From an uncultured Clostridia bacterium (GTDB lineage: Bacteria > Bacillota > Clostridia > TANB77 > CAG-508), in assembly GCA_934169725.1 (NCBI GenBank), contig CAKPOF010000003.1:62001-126000 (forward strand): a stretch of DNA of 64,000 bases, written 5' to 3'. The position numbers were made by a program, and so were the translations under genes. The notes under the pieces are model-generated. The model was not told the DNA's origin. It saw nothing but the letters and a program-made list of their open reading frames with translations, and searched no databases. Positions 34,461 to 44,894 of this stretch are shown here, piece by piece (the stretch's first letter is position 1; each line of letters starts with the position of its first letter).

Positions 34461-37400
34461 ATGAAAAATATAAAAAAAATAATGATAATATTAATTTTGA
34501 TGACAATATCTATATTGGGAATTGTTGGAAATTCATTAGGAGAAGATGCAAAAACTGTAAAACCAACAGTATCTTATAGAACTCATGTACAAGATATAGG
34601 ATGGCAAAATTATGTGGAAGAAGGAAATACTGCTGGAACAGAAGGAAAGTCTGCAAGATTAGAAGGGATAGATATAAAACTCGAAAAAAATAATAGAAAT
34701 ATTGGTATAAAATATCAGGTACATATACAGGATATAGGATGGCAAGACTGGAAACAAGATGGGGAATTAGCAGGAACTACAAATCAATCCAAAAGACTTG
34801 AAGCAATAAAAATACGTTTAGAAAATACAGAAGAGTATTCTATTATGTATAGAGTACACGTACAAGATATAGGATGGCAAGACTGGAAACAAGATGGAGA
34901 ATTAGCAGGAACTACAAATCAATCCAAAAGACTTGAAGCAATACAAATAAAAATAGTAGAAAAGCAGAAAGTGGCAAAAATTTATATAGATACGCCAGTT
35001 AATGGAAATACATATTATGGAGTAGAAATGAGTACATTAACAGTATCAGGTTGGAAAATGTCAAATGATACAAATGCAACTATGAAAGCATATATTGATG
35101 GTAATGCTGTTGATGCAAATACAATTTCTTATAGTGAGAGGGAGGATGTTATAAATACAATATCTGGATATGGAACAAAAGAGCAAAACCCTACTCCAGG
35201 ATTTAAATTTGATATAGATATATCAAAAATGACTAACGGAAATCATATAATAAAAATTGAAGTATATTCAGGTGGGAATTTATTAGCTCAGAGTATTTTA
35301 GATTTTAATGTTGATAATAGTGGTATACATGTTGAATATCAATCACATGTACAAGATATAGGATGGCAAGATTGGAAAAAAGATGGAGAGTTAGCAGGAA
35401 CAACTAATAAATCAAAGAGAGTAGAAGCTATAAAGATAAAAATGAAAGGTGTGTCGAATGACATACATATAAAATATCAAGCTCATGTACAAGATATAGG
35501 ATGGCAAGATTGGAAAAAAGATGGAGAGTTAGCAGGAACGACAGGACAAGATAAAAGAATAGAAGCTATAAGAATGAGCTTAGAAAACACAGAAGAGTAT
35601 TCTATTATGTATAGAGTATATGTACAAGATATAGGATGGCAGGAATGGAAAAAAGATGGAGAATTGGCAGGAACAACAGGACAAGATAAAAGAATAGAAG
35701 CTATAGAAATAAAAATACAGGAGAGACAAAAAGCTGCGAAGTTATATATTGATACTCCAATAAATGAAAGTACACATTATGGAATAGAAGAAAAAAGTTT
35801 AAATGTATCTGGATGGAAAATGGCTAATGTTTCAAATACATCATTAAAAGCATATATAGATGGAAATGCAATAGATACAAATTCTATTTCTTATGTGGAA
35901 AGAGCTGATGTAATAAATGGTGTAGAAGGGTATGGAACTGAAAAAGAAAATCCAAAACCTGGATTTGCATTTAATATAGATATATCAAAAATGACAGCAG
36001 GAAAACATATATTAAAAATTGAGGCATATTCTAATATGACATTATTAGCAGAAAATACTATTAATTTTAATATTGATAATAACATACATATTGAATATCA
36101 AGCACATATACAAGATATAGGATGGCAAGAATGGAAACAGGAAGGAGACTTAGCAGGGACAACAGGACAAGATAAAAGAATAGAAGCTGTAAAATTTAAA
36201 ATTATAAATGCATCAAATCAAATGCATGTAAAATATAGAGCACATATACAAGATATAGGATGGCAGGAATGGAAGCAAGATGAAGAATTAGCAGGAACAA
36301 CAGGACAAGACAAAAGAATAGAAGCAATACAAATAAAATTAGAAGGAATAGAAGGATACGTTATAGAATATAGGAGTCATGTACAAAATATAGGTTGGCA
36401 ACAATGGGCATCTGATGAAATGATTTCAGGAACGGTTAAACAAAAACTTAGAATAGAAGCAATTAATACAAGAATAGTCAAAAGTACAGAAACAATGGTT
36501 CCACAAATAAAATATGCAAATTATACAACACAAAACAATTGGACTTCATATGTTTCTAATGGACAAATATCAGGAAATGATTCAAGTGGTATAAATATTG
36601 AAGCATTAAAAATTGCTTTATCAAAGGTATCAGGCGATGCAAAAGTTGAATATAAAGCCCATGTACAAAATATAGGTTGGCAAGATTATGTATCCAATGA
36701 TACACAAGCAGGTGTTACAGGACAAAACAATGCAATAGAAGCAATAAAAATTAAATTAGAAAATTTACCTGGATATTCAGTAGAATATAGAGTATATGTT
36801 AATGGAAAAGGCTGGCAAGATTGGGTAAGAGATGGAGTAACATCTGGTACGGTAGGAGAAAGTAAGCAAATAGGTGCAATACAAATAAGAATTAATATAG
36901 ATGCATATCCACATAATAAATCAGATTATGATAATATAAATGTTTCAAAATATCCAGGATATAAAGAACTTTTAGACAATTTACAAGATAAACATCCTAC
37001 ATGGAGTTTCAAACTGTTGTATACAGGTTTAGATTTTAATACTGCTGTAAGATCAGAGTATTCTGTTCATAATAAAAATTTAGTACCTTCAAATTATTCA
37101 GGAGAATGGGTTTGTAGTGTGTGTGGAACTAAACAATATGATAGTGGATGGTATGGGGCATCTGAAAAAGCTATAGCTTATTATATGGATGTTAGAAATT
37201 TCCTAAAGGAAGAAAATGTATACCAATTTTTAGAGTTAAATGAATATCCATCAGATTCAGTTTCAATTTCCGGAATTCAATCTAAAGTAAATGGTACTTT
37301 TTTACAAAATTATGCAACAGCTGTAAACAATGCATGTGTTAATACAAATGTAAACCCATATTATATAATTACAAGATTATTACAGGAACAAGGAAACAAG

Positions 37401-38270
37401 GGAACTGAAATAGGAACAGGAATGGATGGTAAAGATGGAAAAATATATTATAATCCATTTAATATAGGGGCATCTGGTGATGGATATGAGACAATAAAAG
37501 CTAATGCATTAGTAACAGCTAAGAGATATGGATGGGATACAATGCAAAAAGCGATAGAAGGTGGAATTTCATTTTGTAAAAGATATTATTTAGAAAATTA
37601 TCAAAATACGCTATATTTAAATAAATTTAATATAGATTCAAGAAGTAGCAATGCATTATATACTCACCAATATATGCAGAATTTAATGGCAGCTTCTAGT
37701 GAATCATTAACATTAAGAAGTATGTATGTAAATACAGATAAAACAGAATCAGAATTTACATTTATAATACCTGTATATGAAAACATGAGTCAAACAATAT
37801 CAGAAAGACCACAAAATAGTCAAGAATCAAATATAATAAACGTTAAAATTACGGCAAATGGTGGATTGAATTTAAGAACAGATGCAAGTGAAAATTCAAG
37901 TGTAATAAAAACAATAGGAACAGGAGAAGTAGTGTTATCAATCCAAAGAGGAATAAACTCAAATTGGCAAAAAATAGTATTATCAGATGGAACTGTTGGA
38001 TATATGTCAGGAACATATTTGCAACAAGTAAGTGATGTTACAAATTGTAATTATACTGCATATGTAAAAACTGCAGATGGAATAGGTTGCAAAATAAGGT
38101 TAGGACCTGGAATAGAACTGGATTTAATAACAGCATTACCAGATGGAACAAATGTAACAGTTATAGATGATTCAACGTACAAGAATATAGATGGATATAA
38201 TTGGGCAAGAATTATATTAAGTGATGGAAGACAGGCATTTATACCATTAAATTTTTTAAGGAGAAGATAA
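34461..38270 (+). CDS. Secreted ChW-repeat N-acetylglucosaminidase with SH3b domains
   Basis: About 1,269 residues. A signal peptide (1-27) is followed by 12 ChW repeats (PF07538-type, core such as HVQDIGWQDWKQDG...RLEAI), two of them degenerate, spanning about 37-810. Two longer beta-rich modules (each with an IDTP..., SGWKM and GFxFxIDISKMT stretch) separate the repeats. A LytG/GH73-like glucosaminidase domain (about 825-1100, with YYIITRLLQEQGNKG) and two SH3b domains (about 1127-1264) follow. An in-frame GTG at 34452 lies inside the ribosome-binding site, so ATG 34461 is used. Likely role: peptidoglycan turnover while anchored by repeats. Confidence 0.9.
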   Translation: MKNIKKIMIILILMTISILGIVGNSLGEDAKTVKPTVSYRTHVQDIGWQNYVEEGNTAGTEGKSARLEGIDIKLEKNNRNIGIKYQVHIQDIGWQDWKQDGELAGTTNQSKRLEAIKIRLENTEEYSIMYRVHVQDIGWQDWKQDGELAGTTNQSKRLEAIQIKIVEKQKVAKIYIDTPVNGNTYYGVEMSTLTVSGWKMSNDTNATMKAYIDGNAVDANTISYSEREDVINTISGYGTKEQNPTPGFKFDIDISKMTNGNHIIKIEVYSGGNLLAQSILDFNVDNSGIHVEYQSHVQDIGWQDWKKDGELAGTTNKSKRVEAIKIKMKGVSNDIHIKYQAHVQDIGWQDWKKDGELAGTTGQDKRIEAIRMSLENTEEYSIMYRVYVQDIGWQEWKKDGELAGTTGQDKRIEAIEIKIQERQKAAKLYIDTPINESTHYGIEEKSLNVSGWKMANVSNTSLKAYIDGNAIDTNSISYVERADVINGVEGYGTEKENPKPGFAFNIDISKMTAGKHILKIEAYSNMTLLAENTINFNIDNNIHIEYQAHIQDIGWQEWKQEGDLAGTTGQDKRIEAVKFKIINASNQMHVKYRAHIQDIGWQEWKQDEELAGTTGQDKRIEAIQIKLEGIEGYVIEYRSHVQNIGWQQWASDEMISGTVKQKLRIEAINTRIVKSTETMVPQIKYANYTTQNNWTSYVSNGQISGNDSSGINIEALKIALSKVSGDAKVEYKAHVQNIGWQDYVSNDTQAGVTGQNNAIEAIKIKLENLPGYSVEYRVYVNGKGWQDWVRDGVTSGTVGESKQIGAIQIRINIDAYPHNKSDYDNINVSKYPGYKELLDNLQDKHPTWSFKLLYTGLDFNTAVRSEYSVHNKNLVPSNYSGEWVCSVCGTKQYDSGWYGASEKAIAYYMDVRNFLKEENVYQFLELNEYPSDSVSISGIQSKVNGTFLQNYATAVNNACVNTNVNPYYIITRLLQEQGNKGTEIGTGMDGKDGKIYYNPFNIGASGDGYETIKANALVTAKRYGWDTMQKAIEGGISFCKRYYLENYQNTLYLNKFNIDSRSSNALYTHQYMQNLMAASSESLTLRSMYVNTDKTESEFTFIIPVYENMSQTISERPQNSQESNIINVKITANGGLNLRTDASENSSVIKTIGTGEVVLSIQRGINSNWQKIVLSDGTVGYMSGTYLQQVSDVTNCNYTAYVKTADGIGCKIRLGPGIELDLITALPDGTNVTVIDDSTYKNIDGYNWARIILSDGRQAFIPLNFLRRR

Positions 38271-38282
38271 AAGAAAAATAAT

Positions 38283-39137
38283 ATGGAAAAAATAGTGAAA
38301 TTTGTAAATATCATGTTGATTATGACTTTAGTTATTTGGATTTGTACAACAAATGTGTTTGCAGATCCAAATAGCAGTAAAGGATTTCTATTGTATAGCG
38401 AAGAAGAACAACAACAAGAAAAAGAGGAATTAGAAAAGGCGAAAGAACAAGAAAATAACAATACACAAACAACAATAAAATCAACTGATAATTATCTGAA
38501 AAAATTAGAGGTTGAGGGATATATTCTAACACCTGAATTTGACAAGCAAACGATAAATTATGAAATAACTGAAAGAGTAAAAGATGATTTTTTAGAAATA
38601 AAAGCTGAGACTGATGATGAAAAAGCTTGCATATCTGGAATTGGTAAGGTAATGTTAAATTCAGGAGAAAATAATTTAAAAATAGAAGTAACTGCTGAAA
38701 GCGGAACAGTGAGAACATATTTTATAAAAGTAGTAAAAGAAACAAAAGAGAATTTGAGATTAACTGATATTATTTTAAAAGCAAATGAAAATAAAATAGA
38801 TTTGGATTCTGATTTTAATAGTGAAAAATTTGAATATTATTGTAATGTATCAAACGATATTTCAAAGATAGATATAGATGCAATGCCAAATGTTGAAAAT
38901 GCCCAAATAGAGATTAATGGAAATGATGGATTGCAAGAAGGGATGAACCAGATTTTTATTTCTGTATCAACAGATGAAGGTGAAAAAACAACATATAAAA
39001 TTAATGTGTATAAAGAAATAAAGCAAACAAAAAGTCAGAAAAATGAATATAAAAATATAATGATTTTATTGATTTGTATTGTAATAATAATTTTGGTAAA
39101 TATAGGTATAAAGAAACGAAAAAAGAAAAATAAATAA
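38283..39137 (+). CDS. Membrane-anchored protein with two cadherin-like domains
   Basis: 284 residues. Signal peptide or N-terminal helix (about 5-27), an acidic Gln/Glu-rich linker, two cadherin-like beta-sandwich domains (PF12733 type: YLKKLEVEGYILTPEFDKQTINYEI, then LTDIILKANENKIDLDSDF), and a C-terminal transmembrane helix with a Lys-rich tail. It lies 12 bases after the ChW glucosaminidase gene and 24 before the ChW carboxypeptidase, clearly in one operon. It probably holds or orients the wall enzymes at the membrane; this role is inferred. Confidence 0.8.
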   Translation: MEKIVKFVNIMLIMTLVIWICTTNVFADPNSSKGFLLYSEEEQQQEKEELEKAKEQENNNTQTTIKSTDNYLKKLEVEGYILTPEFDKQTINYEITERVKDDFLEIKAETDDEKACISGIGKVMLNSGENNLKIEVTAESGTVRTYFIKVVKETKENLRLTDIILKANENKIDLDSDFNSEKFEYYCNVSNDISKIDIDAMPNVENAQIEINGNDGLQEGMNQIFISVSTDEGEKTTYKINVYKEIKQTKSQKNEYKNIMILLICIVIIILVNIGIKKRKKKNK

Positions 39138-39161
39138 GAAAATATTTAAGGGGATAATAAA

Positions 39162-41498
39162 ATGAGAATAAAAAAATGTATAGGAATGTTTAGTGTTTTT
39201 ATGGTATTTATATTATATTTTCATTTAATTTCAACAGCGAATGAATTTATAGTAGAAGATAATAAAGTAGAAATTGGTTATTCTACACATATACAAGACT
39301 ATGGATGGGAACCAGAACTTTCTAAAATGAATGGAGAAACGTCAGGAACAGAGGGAAAAGCTAAAAGACTTGAAGCAATAAGGATTGATGCTAAAAATAT
39401 ATCTGAAAAAGCAAAAATAAAGTATCAAGTTCATATACAAGATATAGGTTGGCAAGAGTGGAAAGAAAATGGACAAATAGCAGGAACAGAAGGCAAAGCT
39501 AAAAGACTTGAAGCAATAAAAATAAAGTTAGAAAATGAAGAAAAATATTCCGTGAAATATAGAGTACATGTACAAGATATAGGATGGCAAAATTGGAAAC
39601 AAGATGGTGCAATGGCAGGAACAGAGGGACAATCTAAAAGACTTGAAGCAATTCAAATAATTATAGTAGATAGAGAAACAAATGCAAGTTTAGTTATAGA
39701 AAAAGGTATAGAAGATAAAAGTTACTATAAAGAAATACCAATATCAGGATATAAGACTTCAAATATGAAAGATACAAATTTAAAAGTTATGATTGATGAC
39801 AAAGATTTTACAGAGGATTTAAATATCAATTTTTCGAGAAGAAATGATATTATAAATAAAATAGATTGTGGTGGAGAAGAAGAAAATCAAAATCCAGGAT
39901 TTAAATTTAATATAAATGCCAAAATATTAGATGAAGGAAAACATATTTTAAAAATAATTGTATATGATAAAAATTATGAAAAAGAATTAACATCATATAC
40001 TAAAGAATTTATAGTTGATAAAAATATACATATAGAGTATAAATCACATATTCAGAACGTAGGATGGCAAAATGAAGTAAATGATGGTGATGTATCCGGA
40101 ACAATGAAAAAGGGACTTAGATTAGAAGCAATAAATTTAAATGGGATTAATTTGCCCGATGGTATTACTTTAAGATATAAAGTGCATGTGCAAGATATAG
40201 GCTGGCAAGATTGGGTGAATGATGGAGAAATAGCAGGAACAGAGGGACAAAATAAAAGATTAGAAGCAATAAAAGTAGAATTGGAAAATAGTGAAAAATA
40301 TTCTGTAAAATATAGAGTACATGTACAAGATATAGGATGGCAGGATTGGGTAAATGATGGAGAAACAGCAGGAACAGAGGAGCAAGCTAAGAGATTAGAA
40401 GCAATTCAAATTCAAATAGTGGACAAGATAAGAACTAAAAAAACAATGATATGTTTGGATGATATGGGACAAGTAACAAATGAGGTACATCAGCTTTCGG
40501 GATGGATTATGACAAACGAAAAAAATACTAAAATAAAATTATTTATAGACAATGAAGAAATAAATAATCAATTGACTAGAAAAAGAGATCAAGGTGTTTA
40601 TAATCAGATTAAAGGTTATGGAGGAGAAGAATTGAATCCTGAACCAAGATTTATAACAAATATTGATTTTTCTAAATATTCTCTTGGAAATCATATAATA
40701 AAAATGCAAGCTATTTCTGAAGATGGAAATATAATTAAAGAAACTAGTATAAACATAAATGTAGTGAAAAAAATTGAAAGTTATAAAGGACAATATGGAA
40801 TTACAGGATTAGGTGATAATTTAGAATATTTTAGATATGGAAATGGGCCAAATGTATTTTTTGCAACATTTTGTGTACATGGGTTTGAAGATAATTGGTC
40901 TAGAGATGGATATGCATTGGTAGATATAGCACATCAATTTTACAATAGATTAAATGCAATTAATGATTATTCAATAGCTGACAAATGGACAATATATATA
41001 ATGCAATGTGTAAATCCAGATGGAGTAAATCAAGGGAATACAAATTATGGACCAGGAAGAACTACATTAAGAAGTGATGTGGGACATGGAATAGATTTAA
41101 ATCGCTGTTGGTCAACTGCATTTGTACCAAATTATTCAAGCAGAAATTATACAGGTTCGCAACCATTTTTAGCAAAAGAAGCTAGATATTTGAGAGATTT
41201 TATGCTTTCACATAAATCCAATAATGGACAAAATGTAGTAGTTGATTTACATGGTTGGACTCAGCAATTAATAGGAGACCCAACCTTAAGAAACTATTAT
41301 AGAACGCAATTCTCTGAAAATACAGATACTGCAACATATGGAAAAGGATATTTAATAAATTGGGCAAGAGCGAATATAGGAGCTAAAGCAGCTCTAATAG
41401 AATTACCACGCAATAATTATTCAAATACAGATGTAATAAACAATAATATAGCAAATAGATATATAGAAGCTACACTTTCTATGTTAAGGGGAATATAA
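39162..41498 (+). CDS. Secreted ChW-repeat M14-family carboxypeptidase
   Basis: 778 residues. Signal peptide (about 1-26), six ChW repeats with two beta-rich modules, then an M14 zinc peptidase from about residue 545. The ligands are visible: HGFE (His573, Glu576) and His in VVDLHGW (near 698); substrate-binding CVNPDGVN and DLNRCW, and the catalytic Glu in ALIELP (near 745). M14 enzymes with wall-binding repeats usually trim gamma-D-Glu-diaminopimelate or other D-amino-acid bonds of peptidoglycan. Specificity here is not shown. Confidence 0.88.
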   Translation: MRIKKCIGMFSVFMVFILYFHLISTANEFIVEDNKVEIGYSTHIQDYGWEPELSKMNGETSGTEGKAKRLEAIRIDAKNISEKAKIKYQVHIQDIGWQEWKENGQIAGTEGKAKRLEAIKIKLENEEKYSVKYRVHVQDIGWQNWKQDGAMAGTEGQSKRLEAIQIIIVDRETNASLVIEKGIEDKSYYKEIPISGYKTSNMKDTNLKVMIDDKDFTEDLNINFSRRNDIINKIDCGGEEENQNPGFKFNINAKILDEGKHILKIIVYDKNYEKELTSYTKEFIVDKNIHIEYKSHIQNVGWQNEVNDGDVSGTMKKGLRLEAINLNGINLPDGITLRYKVHVQDIGWQDWVNDGEIAGTEGQNKRLEAIKVELENSEKYSVKYRVHVQDIGWQDWVNDGETAGTEEQAKRLEAIQIQIVDKIRTKKTMICLDDMGQVTNEVHQLSGWIMTNEKNTKIKLFIDNEEINNQLTRKRDQGVYNQIKGYGGEELNPEPRFITNIDFSKYSLGNHIIKMQAISEDGNIIKETSININVVKKIESYKGQYGITGLGDNLEYFRYGNGPNVFFATFCVHGFEDNWSRDGYALVDIAHQFYNRLNAINDYSIADKWTIYIMQCVNPDGVNQGNTNYGPGRTTLRSDVGHGIDLNRCWSTAFVPNYSSRNYTGSQPFLAKEARYLRDFMLSHKSNNGQNVVVDLHGWTQQLIGDPTLRNYYRTQFSENTDTATYGKGYLINWARANIGAKAALIELPRNNYSNTDVINNNIANRYIEATLSMLRGI

Positions 41499-41499
41499 A

Positions 41500-42258
41500 A
41501 TGAAAAAGAGAAAACTAGTAATAACAATTGCTATAATATTTATAATAATATCAATATTCTGTATTGCTAGATATATTATAGTAAATAACAAAAATGAAAT
41601 ACAAAATAAAGAAAATAATCAAACAGAAAACTGGGATAACCAATACTCAGAAGTAGATAAGAATGATATAAACTATAATAATACAGATGATGTAGAAAAG
41701 CTAAAAGAACAAATGGGGCTAACAGCACCTAGTGATATATATGAAATATCAGAAGAATTTGATGGAAGAAAAACATTAAATGTAAAAGCAGAAATTTTAT
41801 ATAAAACGGCTTTTGTAGGAATAGTAAATCAAGAAAAACCGGAAATGGAAAATTTAGATAAGGTATTTGAAACAAAGTATCCAACTAGAAGTGGAATATG
41901 GATAAGCGAAAGAGCAAAAGAAAAAATAGTAAAAATATTAAATGAAAATTTGCAAACAAAATATAGTGTAGATACAGATGGATATTTAAATATAGCAGAT
42001 AACTCTAAACAAAATGAAAAAGACAAAAAAATAGAACAAATAATAAAATCAAATAAAAAGATAATATTAGATATTTGTGATTTTGATTATGAAGTAGATA
42101 ATGTAAGTGGAGAAATAGTAGAATATCCATTTTCTCAACTTGGTGATACTATAGATATAGTAAACAATAATGAAGATAAAATACTAGTGATATCTGAAAG
42201 TAAAATGGAAAATGTTAGTAACAATGATATAATAGAAAATTTAATAGATAATATATAG
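41500..42258 (+). CDS. Membrane-anchored protein of unknown function
   Basis: 252 residues, unrecognised. One N-terminal transmembrane helix (about 6-28), an Asn/Glu-rich linker, then a mixed alpha/beta domain (about 75-250) presumably outside the membrane. It begins two bases after the stop of the carboxypeptidase gene, so it is translated with it. It is the last gene of the operon; a role with the ChW enzymes is plausible only from context. Confidence 0.65.
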   Translation: MKKRKLVITIAIIFIIISIFCIARYIIVNNKNEIQNKENNQTENWDNQYSEVDKNDINYNNTDDVEKLKEQMGLTAPSDIYEISEEFDGRKTLNVKAEILYKTAFVGIVNQEKPEMENLDKVFETKYPTRSGIWISERAKEKIVKILNENLQTKYSVDTDGYLNIADNSKQNEKDKKIEQIIKSNKKIILDICDFDYEVDNVSGEIVEYPFSQLGDTIDIVNNNEDKILVISESKMENVSNNDIIENLIDNI

Positions 42259-42261
42259 TAA

Positions 42262-42285
42262 CGTTATAATTGTAACATTATAACG
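42262..42285. other. Short perfect inverted repeat after the wall-protein operon
   Basis: CGTTATAAT (42262-42270) and ATTATAACG (42277-42285) with a six-base loop, no T-run. It could be an operator or an RNA end stabiliser. Confidence 0.45.
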
Positions 42286-42295
42286 AAATCATTAT

Positions 42296-42330
42296 AGAAA
42301 AAAGTACAAGAAACCCTTGTACTTTTTTCT
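42296..42330 (+). terminator. Terminator of the wall-protein operon
   Basis: A perfect 15-bp stem, AGAAAAAAGTACAAG (42296-42310) with 42316-42330, five-base loop; the T-run lies in the right arm. Confidence 0.9.
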
Positions 42331-42345
42331 ATTAAATGATATTAT
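42317..42345 (+). promoter_or_regulatory. Promoter of rfbDACB
   Basis: TTGTAC (42317-42322), 17-base spacer, TATTAT (42340-42345). It overlaps the right arm of the preceding terminator, as also seen at fbp. Confidence 0.55.
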
Positions 42346-42380
42346 ATTAGCGTAAAAACAAATAAAAAGGAAGTGTTGAA

Positions 42381-43247
42381 ATGAAAATACTAATAGCAGG
42401 TGCAAATGGAATGTTAGCAAAAGAAGTAAAGGAAAAATTTGCACAAGGAAATGAATTAGTTTTAACAGATGTAACAGAACTAGATATAACAAACAAAGAA
42501 ATGGTAATGGATGTAGTAAAAAGAGAAAAACCAGACTGTATTATAAATTGTGCTGCATTTACAGCAGTTGACAAAGCAGAAGTAGCAGGAGAGATTGTTG
42601 AAAAAATAAATGCAGATGGACCAGGAAATCTTGCTGTTGCAGCAAAAGAAAATGATGCAATATTAGTTCATGTAAGTACAGATTATGTTTTTGGTGGAGA
42701 TTTAGATATAGAAAAAGACTATAAAGAAGATGATAGTAAAAATCCTGTTACAGCTTATGGAATAACAAAATTACATGGAGAAGAACAAATACAAGCAAAT
42801 ACGGATAAATATTATATATTTAGAACAGCATGGTTATATGGGATTGGTGGAAACAATTTTGTAAAAACAATGTTGAAATTAGGAGAAGCAAAAGATGAAT
42901 TAAATGTTGTTGCAGATCAACATGGAAGTCCAACATATGCAAAAGATTTAGCTGAAATAATATATCAAGCTGTAACAAACAAAATACCATATGGTGTATA
43001 TAATTCTACAAATGAGGGGTATACAACATGGTATGATTTTACAAAAACAATATTTGAATATACAGGAATAGAATGTAAAGTCAATCCAGTAACAACAGAA
43101 AAATATATAGAAATGATGGGAGTAACACAAGCTAAAAGACCAAAAAATTCTCAAATGTCAAAAGAAAAATTAAAATCAGTAGGAATAAATGTACCAAATT
43201 GGGAAGATGGATTAAAAAGATACTTAAAAGAAGAAGGAAGAATTTAA
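42381..43247 (+). CDS. rfbD: dTDP-4-dehydrorhamnose reductase
   Basis: 288 residues. Last step of dTDP-L-rhamnose synthesis, NADPH-dependent. The N-terminal Rossmann motif is GANGMLAKEV, followed by the short-chain dehydrogenase catalytic set VSTDYVFGG and YGITKLHGE (Tyr-x3-Lys), and PTYAKDLAE. AAGGAAG precedes the ATG. First gene of a four-gene set coding the whole dTDP-rhamnose pathway. Confidence 0.95.
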   Translation: MKILIAGANGMLAKEVKEKFAQGNELVLTDVTELDITNKEMVMDVVKREKPDCIINCAAFTAVDKAEVAGEIVEKINADGPGNLAVAAKENDAILVHVSTDYVFGGDLDIEKDYKEDDSKNPVTAYGITKLHGEEQIQANTDKYYIFRTAWLYGIGGNNFVKTMLKLGEAKDELNVVADQHGSPTYAKDLAEIIYQAVTNKIPYGVYNSTNEGYTTWYDFTKTIFEYTGIECKVNPVTTEKYIEMMGVTQAKRPKNSQMSKEKLKSVGINVPNWEDGLKRYLKEEGRI

Positions 43248-43290
43248 GAAGAATTTTTACATTAAATAAAAAAGAAAGGATGATTTTATA

Positions 43291-44181
43291 ATGAAAAACA
43301 GAAAAGGAATCATATTAGCAGGAGGAAGTGGAACAAGACTATATCCATTAACAATAGCTATATCAAAACAAATTATGCCAGTATATGACAAACCAATGAT
43401 ATATTATCCAATATCAGTATTAATGGAAGCTGGAGTAAGAGAAGTATTAGTAATCTCAACACCAAGAGATGTAGTAACATTTAAAGAACTATTAGGAGAT
43501 GGTTCACAATGGGGAATGCACTTTGAATACAAAGTACAAGAAAAACCAAATGGACTAGCAGAAGCATTTATAATAGGTGAAGAATTTATAGGTGATGACA
43601 ATGTTGTAATGATATTAGGGGACAACATGTTCTATGGATCACACTTACCAGAAATATTAAGAAGAGCAAATGAAAGAGAAGATGAATCAACAATATTCGG
43701 ATACTATGTAAAAGATCCAAGAAGATATGGAGTTGTTGAAATAAATAGCGAAGGAAAAGCTGTTTCAATAGAAGAAAAACCAGAAGAACCAAAATCAAAC
43801 TATGCAGTTCCAGGATTATACTTCTATACAAATGATGTTATAGAAATAGCAAAAACAATCAAACCATCTGCAAGAGGAGAACTAGAAATAACATCAATAA
43901 ATGATGAATACATGAAAATGGGAAAATTAACAGTAGAAAAATTAGGAAGAGGAATGACATGGTTCGATACAGGAACACATGATGCCTTAATAGAAACAGC
44001 AAGCTTTGTACAGACAATAGAAAAAAGACAAGGAATGCAAGTTTGTTGTCCAGAAGAAATAGCATACAAACAAGGATGGATAACATCAGAAGAATTAATA
44101 GAACTATCTAAAAAATACATGAAAACAGAATATGGAGTATATCTAAAAGACTTAGCAGAAAACAAATATGGACAAGAATAA
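43291..44181 (+). CDS. rfbA: Glucose-1-phosphate thymidylyltransferase
   Basis: 296 residues. Forms dTDP-glucose from dTTP and glucose 1-phosphate. The nucleotidyltransferase signature GIILAGGSGTRLYPLT is at the start, with SKQIMPVYDKPMIYYP, LGDNMFYG and VEKLGRGMTWFDTGTHDAL. Full length for the short RmlA form. 43 bases after rfbD. Confidence 0.97.
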   Translation: MKNRKGIILAGGSGTRLYPLTIAISKQIMPVYDKPMIYYPISVLMEAGVREVLVISTPRDVVTFKELLGDGSQWGMHFEYKVQEKPNGLAEAFIIGEEFIGDDNVVMILGDNMFYGSHLPEILRRANEREDESTIFGYYVKDPRRYGVVEINSEGKAVSIEEKPEEPKSNYAVPGLYFYTNDVIEIAKTIKPSARGELEITSINDEYMKMGKLTVEKLGRGMTWFDTGTHDALIETASFVQTIEKRQGMQVCCPEEIAYKQGWITSEELIELSKKYMKTEYGVYLKDLAENKYGQE

Positions 44182-44222
44182 AATAGACTTTTAGCAAAAT
44201 ATTAGAAAGGAATGAATTTAAA

Positions 44223-44801
44223 ATGGGTAAATTCAAAAAAATAGAAACATCAATTGAAGGTGTATATGTAATAGAACCAACAGTATTTGGAGATAACCGT
44301 GGATATTTTATGGAAACATATAGCAAAAAAGATTTTGAAGAATTAGGATTAAACTATGACTTTGTGCAAGACAATCAATCAAAATCTAAAAAAGGAGTAT
44401 TACGTGGATTACATTTCCAAAAAGAAAATACTCAAAGCAAATTAGTAAGATGTATAAAAGGTGAAGTTTTTGATGTAGCAGTAGACCTAAGACCAGGTAG
44501 CAAAACATATGGAAAATGGGAAGGTGTAGTTTTAACAGAAGAAAATAAAAAAATGTTTATGATACCAAAAGGTTTTGCACATGGATTTTTAGTATTGTCA
44601 GAAGAAGCAGAATTTGCTTATAAATGTGATGATGTTTATAATCATGAGGCAGAAGGTGGATTACAATGGGATGATCCAGATGTAGGAATAGAATGGCCTA
44701 TGGGAGACTTAAAAAAAGAAGATTTATTAACATCTGAAAAAGATGCTAAATGGCCTTCTTTGAAAAAATTAAAAGAAACAGATTTATTTAGTAATTTATA
44801 A
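44223..44801 (+). CDS. rfbC: dTDP-4-dehydrorhamnose 3,5-epimerase
   Basis: 192 residues, a cupin epimerase. GDNRGYFMETYS, VLRGLHFQ with the catalytic His, GEVFDVAVDLR and GFAHGFLVLSEEAEFAYK are typical. It acts between RfbB and RfbD. 41 bases after rfbA. Confidence 0.96.
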   Translation: MGKFKKIETSIEGVYVIEPTVFGDNRGYFMETYSKKDFEELGLNYDFVQDNQSKSKKGVLRGLHFQKENTQSKLVRCIKGEVFDVAVDLRPGSKTYGKWEGVVLTEENKKMFMIPKGFAHGFLVLSEEAEFAYKCDDVYNHEAEGGLQWDDPDVGIEWPMGDLKKEDLLTSEKDAKWPSLKKLKETDLFSNL

Positions 44802-44894
44802 TGTTAATTATTGTTTGAGTACGTATGCGACAGTACAAAAATAATATGTAAACACAAAATATACAAAAAATATAAAAAGAAAGAGGTATAAAAA

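Noticed and set aside
44802..44894. Separate promoter or RNA element between rfbC and rfbB
   Set aside because: The 93-base gap shows no convincing -35/-10 pair or stable hairpin; co-transcription is simpler.
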